From contig DDQZ01000102.1 of assembly GCA_002343505.1 (NCBI GenBank), positions 149,525-159,578 of the forward strand: a stretch of 10,054 bases of DNA, read 5' to 3'. Origin of the DNA: Verrucomicrobiaceae bacterium UBA2429 (GTDB lineage: Bacteria; Verrucomicrobiota; Verrucomicrobiia; Verrucomicrobiales; Verrucomicrobiaceae). Position numbers and translations under genes: made by a program. Under the pieces are notes generated by a model that saw only the letters and a program-made list of their open reading frames with translations, was not told the origin of the DNA and searched no databases. Of this stretch, positions 6,538-10,054 are shown piece by piece (position 1 is the stretch's first letter; each line of letters opens with the position of its first letter).

Positions 6538-7892
6538 GCTTTGGCTCGTCCTGCTGGATTTAGAAGAGCATCCACCTCGGCCATTCCCCGCGCATACATT
6601 GCAGCGTAGTCCGCCCACTCGTCAGCGAACTCAGAGAGCGGCCCAGACGCATGGATCATAATTTTCGCCAAGCTGGGATTCGCTTTTAGCCGACGAATGG
6701 CGAGCAAAAACGACCGAAGATTCCTGCCTTCTGCTTTGGTGGAATCATTGGCGACTGCCGACAAATCCGGCACCGTGTAGGTTGTCTCGTCACCGGCGAA
6801 CGCCGCGAGCACAGATGCCCTCCTGATAATGCAGGGCACGCAGTAGCCGCAGTGTCCGTTTGGTTGCTTCTTCCAACGCCCCTTTGCCGGTGAGGAGCAC
6901 GACATCGTATTCTTTAGCTTTGCCTTGAGAAAATCGCGGTCCTGGCACTCCTGAGCCATCTCTCCTTTGGTTTGGTGTCGATACGGATTCTTCAGCGTGA
7001 CGTTGATTCCGAGCGCGGAGACCGCGTCTTCGAATCGCCGCATGAAATAGGGATGCGTTGTGCGGGTGCTCAGCGCCCCGACTCGGAGCGAGTCAAGGGG
7101 AGCGTTGAGCGCGATCAGGCCATTCTCGGGCACATACAGTGTCGTCGTTTTACCAAGTGAGCTGGCCCCTAGCACACCCAATGCGAAGAAGAGGAATGAC
7201 CTGGATCTTTGAGTGTCCTCTTGGCCCCCTTCCTCAATTGCTTCTGATGAAAAGCTCACATAGGCATCGACGCTCTTCCACGCTGACTCACCAAACCTCT
7301 CCTTTAGCCACTGACGGCAGATGTTTTGATGCTTGCTGGTAATGCCATCAGCGCGGTGGCTGATCAATAAAGGCTGTTCACCACTTTTGAGCAGGTCAAT
7401 TCCCCCAATGAAGCTATCGAGGCCACCAGAGAAGAGACAGGCGCAAGTGAGGCCGTGGAACTGCCCCTGAACCGGTTTGGCGAGGACGCGCGCGCTTTTG
7501 GGGCGCGAACGGAAGAATACGCGCCACCGATCTCCCGTTAGAAAATTCAAGCCCTTGATAAGACAATCATGTGCCACCCTCCAAGCGGTGGGATCAAATA
7601 CGGGCAAATACAGGTCGATCTCCCGAGTCCAGCCATCCTGAGAATGGTCGGCACGAGAAACTCGCGTATCAGCGCAGAAGACGAGGGCACCAAGGATTGC
7701 CAGATCAATCGCTGATTCATGAGGCGCGGCACCAAGCTTTTCGAGAGTGTCCAGAACGTTACCGATACCGAATTTCAAGGCACCATCATCACGAATGAAG
7801 TTTATGGCAGTGATCGTCGAGTCCTTCTCGACAACGCTCACCCTAGCGCGGTCCGCGCCCCCAAGACGGCATACGATACTGTGACGTTTCAT
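6534..7892 (-). CDS. qatC: QueC-like PP-loop enzyme (QatC)
   Basis: A 452-residue protein starting at the ATG at 7892, 4 nt after the QatB stop. The longer frame to 7961 lies inside QatB. The PP-loop ATP pyrophosphatase motif SGGLDS is at 155-160. Other typical segments are RSRSFLFFALG (230-240), YVPENGLIALNAPLDSLRVGALSTRTTHP (253-281) and a four-cysteine zinc site (Cys332, then CGYCVPC at 348-354). QueC makes the 7-deazaguanine preQ0 from CDG, but housekeeping QueC is about 230 residues. The extra ~150 N-terminal and ~90 C-terminal residues mark the defence type found in Qat and in type IV CBASS. In type IV CBASS a QueC-like enzyme attaches a deazaguanine to a protein N terminus, so a protein target (QatB is the candidate) is plausible here by analogy. 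No queD, queE or queF lies nearby, which argues against a biosynthetic role. Confidence 0.93.
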   Translation of the reverse strand: MKRHSIVCRLGGADRARVSVVEKDSTITAINFIRDDGALKFGIGNVLDTLEKLGAAPHESAIDLAILGALVFCADTRVSRADHSQDGWTREIDLYLPVFDPTAWRVAHDCLIKGLNFLTGDRWRVFFRSRPKSARVLAKPVQGQFHGLTCACLFSGGLDSFIGGIDLLKSGEQPLLISHRADGITSKHQNICRQWLKERFGESAWKSVDAYVSFSSEAIEEGGQEDTQRSRSFLFFALGVLGASSLGKTTTLYVPENGLIALNAPLDSLRVGALSTRTTHPYFMRRFEDAVSALGINVTLKNPYRHQTKGEMAQECQDRDFLKAKLKNTMSCSSPAKGRWKKQPNGHCGYCVPCIIRRASVLAAFAGDETTYTVPDLSAVANDSTKAEGRNLRSFLLAIRRLKANPSLAKIMIHASGPLSEFADEWADYAAMYARGMAEVDALLNPAGRAKA

Positions 7893-7896
7893 TGAT

Positions 7897-8745
7897 TTAT
7901 TCTTCAGCGAATTGTTCCCAAAGCCCAAAGGCTTCCTCGTAGATCGACTGCACGGTGGCAATTGCCGCAGTGGACGTTAGAGACCCGAGCTTGCAGAGGC
8001 TCTCTCCAGCCGATTGTCGCACTCCTGCGATGATGAAGTTGTGCAATGCAGCCTCAGCGGACTCGACCCCTTCCACCGTCTTGGGTCCAGCAACCACACG
8101 GTTGCCTATGTCGTTGATCACCCTGATCTCGATAGACCTAGCAATGAAATCGAGGAGGAATTCATTCCACATGTCTATGGACAGGTTCTCGATCATGACG
8201 TCGGAATCCTGGCACAAATCAATGACCGCTTCTGTGAAGGCTTGGCGTGCAACTGACTCGTCCAGGCCGCCGCCAGCCGGACAAATTACATCCATCAGCT
8301 TCGGCAATACCTCTGATGCGGTGCGCCCCACGCAGTCCCCCAAATGAACCTGAGCCAGAGCCTCCTGAGTGCCAGATGATTGCACGCTGCTCACAAAGGA
8401 TGCGAGCTTCGAAGCCGTCACACTCGACGACCCCATCCGGCGTGCCGCGCCTGATTTGCCGCCGCTGCCAGACCGCACATAGTGGCCGAGTGCGCGTTGA
8501 ATGCTCCTCTGGTCACCCGTGGTCGCAAACCGAGTAAAGTTCAGCCGAGCCACCTTGAATCGATTGTCGGTTGGCGCGGATGGCATAGGTGGCAGCGGTT
8601 TTTTTTCATCTTGTTGCGGTGCCCCTGGCATTTCTGCCGGTGGCGCTACCGCTGGCACAGGAGAGGGAGAGTTAGTGTCGGGTAGCCAAGAAGGTATGAG
8701 CGGAGTCGAAGATTTTGGTCCGCCGAATGAGTTCGAGGTGCCCAT
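7897..8745 (-). CDS. qatB: QatB-type protein with Pro-rich linker
   Basis: A 282-residue protein identified mainly by its place between the KAP ATPase and the QueC-like gene and by its N terminus. Residues 1-21 (MGTSNSFGGPKS, then PLIPSWLP) form a short peptide of the kind I associate with QatB homologues. A disordered Pro/Ala/Ser linker follows (about 22-58) and then a folded, mostly helical part with a Ser/Gly stretch (91-109), LGDCVGRTASEVLPKLMDVICPAGGGLDE and a helical C terminus ending in FGLWEQFAEE. I see no catalytic motif. The start is supported by AAAGGAAA about 9 nt upstream, inside the 3' end of the ATPase gene, and by a 3-nt gap to that gene. The role of QatB is not well established. 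Removal of Met1 would expose Gly2, a possible site for modification by QatC. Confidence 0.85.
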   Translation of the reverse strand: MGTSNSFGGPKSSTPLIPSWLPDTNSPSPVPAVAPPAEMPGAPQQDEKKPLPPMPSAPTDNRFKVARLNFTRFATTGDQRSIQRALGHYVRSGSGGKSGAARRMGSSSVTASKLASFVSSVQSSGTQEALAQVHLGDCVGRTASEVLPKLMDVICPAGGGLDESVARQAFTEAVIDLCQDSDVMIENLSIDMWNEFLLDFIARSIEIRVINDIGNRVVAGPKTVEGVESAEAALHNFIIAGVRQSAGESLCKLGSLTSTAAIATVQSIYEEAFGLWEQFAEE

Positions 8746-8748
8746 AGT

Positions 8749-10054
8749 TTAGTTTCCTTTCTTCTTCGTCAGGTTCGCGACGCCCGAGAGCGTCCTCGAC
8801 AGCGTTGGGTTCTGTGTTTGAGAAACCCACGCCCGCTTGAGTTCGGACCACTCTTGAACGGCGATACTTTCCGTGAGTGCAAGCTCCCATTTCGAATCTC
8901 CAGCCACCCATGGACCAATTCGATCCACCGGCAGCTCGCGTGCAAAGGAAACCAGAAGTCGTTGAAGTGAGGCGTGGTGCTGAGCGAGAAGGCCCAATGC
9001 CAGCACTCCTTTGGGCATCACCTTGTATTCGTCGGCAGCGCGCACCTTCGACGCGACACCGTCAAAAACGGCCAGGGCATCGTCAGCTTTAAGGTTCTTC
9101 ACCTTTTCCGTGAGTTGCCTGACCACGGCGACTGACGAAGCGGAAGCTAGGCTCTCAATCAGGTCATCAAGTTCACCTCCTCCAACCGAGAACTGAAGCC
9201 TCCGATCTCTGGTCAACATCATGTAGGGGCGCAGATCGACTGCCGCCAATTTCGGCCCCTTCGTTGACCAATCTCTGACCGCAGGCAAAGACGTCCAAAT
9301 TTCTTTCCCTTCGATATCCCCTTTCTCACGATCACCTTCGAGCTGCTTGATCTCGGCAGGTTTTCCATCACGGCAAGCAACCACAGCTTGAACCATCTGA
9401 TCGTAGGCTCCCGCAGGCCAGAACCTCTCGGCCAGCATGATTTTGGCGAGCACGGGCTTCACGATCTCCATACCAAAACCGCGAATCTCGGCGACGGCCA
9501 AGCGAAGCAGGAAAGTGTTGAGGAATCGTTTGATTTGACGTGGATTTCCCTTTGTCCCCTCAGTCACCCGCCCCGCTATTTGCTGGCTCAAATCGACCGC
9601 ATCCTGCACGACCGCTGGAATTGCGGTTCCAAATCTTTTGCGAAGTTCCTTGGTGTCGAATGCGTCGCGGTCCCAGGGCTTGCGAAGAACATCGCGCGCC
9701 ATCTCCCGCAGCTTTTCAAAGTATTTGGTGCCGTCGTCTTTCAATTCGGCTTCCGCCGCCTCGACCAGCAAAAGAGCAAGGTAGAGCTGAGTCTCTGCAA
9801 GGCCCATTGCCGGGATTCGGAACGGCACTTGGATGAGCTTCTCCAGATAGTTGCGAGCGTAGCCAACCCCTCCCGGGGCCAATGGCAAATCAGGGAAGTG
9901 GCGCTTCACCGCGTATTCGATCATCCCCTCATCGGCAGCGATGACAATTGCCACTCGTGGCAGCGAGAGAAACAGCTTGGCAGCCTCCAGTGTCTCAATC
10001 GCAGTTTCGGGCAAACAACGATCAAGATCATCGGTAGTGGTATAGTTTGAAACC
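8749..10054 (-). CDS. qatA: KAP-family P-loop NTPase (QatA), C-terminal part
   Basis: The frame is open to the right edge, so only the last 434 residues are present. A TTG at 10014 lies inside the Walker B region and is not the start. The fragment begins at Walker B (DDLDRCLPETAIE, fragment residues 8-20) followed by LFLSLPRVAIVIAADEGMIEYAV, YLEKLIQVPFRIP (69-81) and GNPRQIKRFLN (170-180), the ordered hallmarks of KAP NTPases. Walker A and any membrane segments that KAP proteins carry would lie off the window. The C-terminal ~200 residues are helical with no motif I recognise. KAP ATPase, QatB, QueC-like and TatD in this order define Qat, where QatA is the ATPase whose exact role is unclear. 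Its 3' end carries the Shine-Dalgarno of qatB, so the two are probably coupled. The residues just before the Walker B Asp pair are unusual. Confidence 0.9.
   Translation of the reverse strand, partial: VSNYTTTDDLDRCLPETAIETLEAAKLFLSLPRVAIVIAADEGMIEYAVKRHFPDLPLAPGGVGYARNYLEKLIQVPFRIPAMGLAETQLYLALLLVEAAEAELKDDGTKYFEKLREMARDVLRKPWDRDAFDTKELRKRFGTAIPAVVQDAVDLSQQIAGRVTEGTKGNPRQIKRFLNTFLLRLAVAEIRGFGMEIVKPVLAKIMLAERFWPAGAYDQMVQAVVACRDGKPAEIKQLEGDREKGDIEGKEIWTSLPAVRDWSTKGPKLAAVDLRPYMMLTRDRRLQFSVGGGELDDLIESLASASSVAVVRQLTEKVKNLKADDALAVFDGVASKVRAADEYKVMPKGVLALGLLAQHHASLQRLLVSFARELPVDRIGPWVAGDSKWELALTESIAVQEWSELKRAWVSQTQNPTLSRTLSGVANLTKKKGN

Noticed and set aside
5737..8745. Type IV CBASS, because of the QueC-like enzyme
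   Set aside because: No CD-NTase or CBASS effector is visible. KAP ATPase, QatB and TatD in order fit Qat instead.
9388..10050. Plus-strand open frame of 220 codons opposite qatA
   Set aside because: It is fully antisense to a well-supported KAP NTPase, and its predicted protein shows no domain.
1..10054. CRISPR array, tRNA, insertion sequence ends or attachment site
   Set aside because: I saw no regularly spaced direct repeats, no tRNA-like sequence, no transposase frame and no paired terminal repeats by eye.

Overview
The window is an accessory (mobile or genomic-island) region of a fairly GC-rich bacterium. Most starts lack a clear Shine-Dalgarno sequence. The Toprim / zinc-ribbon / small ORF / RadC-like order at the left resembles element backbones known from Verrucomicrobiota, Planctomycetota and some Proteobacteria. 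I would lean to the PVC group, but only weakly. No rRNA, tRNA, CRISPR array or transposase is visible.

Layout. (1) 1-1778, plus strand: four tightly packed genes of a mobile-element backbone. They are a Toprim (DnaG-like) protein cut by the left edge, a small four-cysteine protein, a 96-aa conserved small protein and a RadC-family JAB/JAMM protein. A hairpin plus T-tract (1792-1823) closes this block. (2) 1829-2570, minus strand: a single-pass membrane protein and an 82-aa small protein. (3) 2644-2898, plus strand: an XRE-type HTH regulator, divergent from the 82-aa gene, with a perfect 6-2-6 inverted repeat in the shared promoter region. (4) 2928-10054, minus strand: six genes in one direction. 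In transcription order they are a KAP-family P-loop NTPase (cut by the right edge), a Pro-rich-linker protein, a QueC-like PP-loop enzyme, a TatD-family metal-dependent hydrolase, a SIR2-family protein and a HerA-like ATPase.

The first four genes of block 4 match the anti-phage system QatABCD. The last two match SIR2-HerA (Nezha). The junctions are 3 nt, 4 nt, an ATGA overlap, 7 nt and 18 nt, so the two defence systems read as one six-gene transcription unit whose promoter lies beyond the right edge. This is the most interesting feature of the window: two systems normally described separately are joined head to tail without room for a usual intergenic promoter. The XRE gene converges on the end of this unit with 29 nt between the stop codons and is a candidate local regulator, although its most obvious operator lies at its own divergent promoter.
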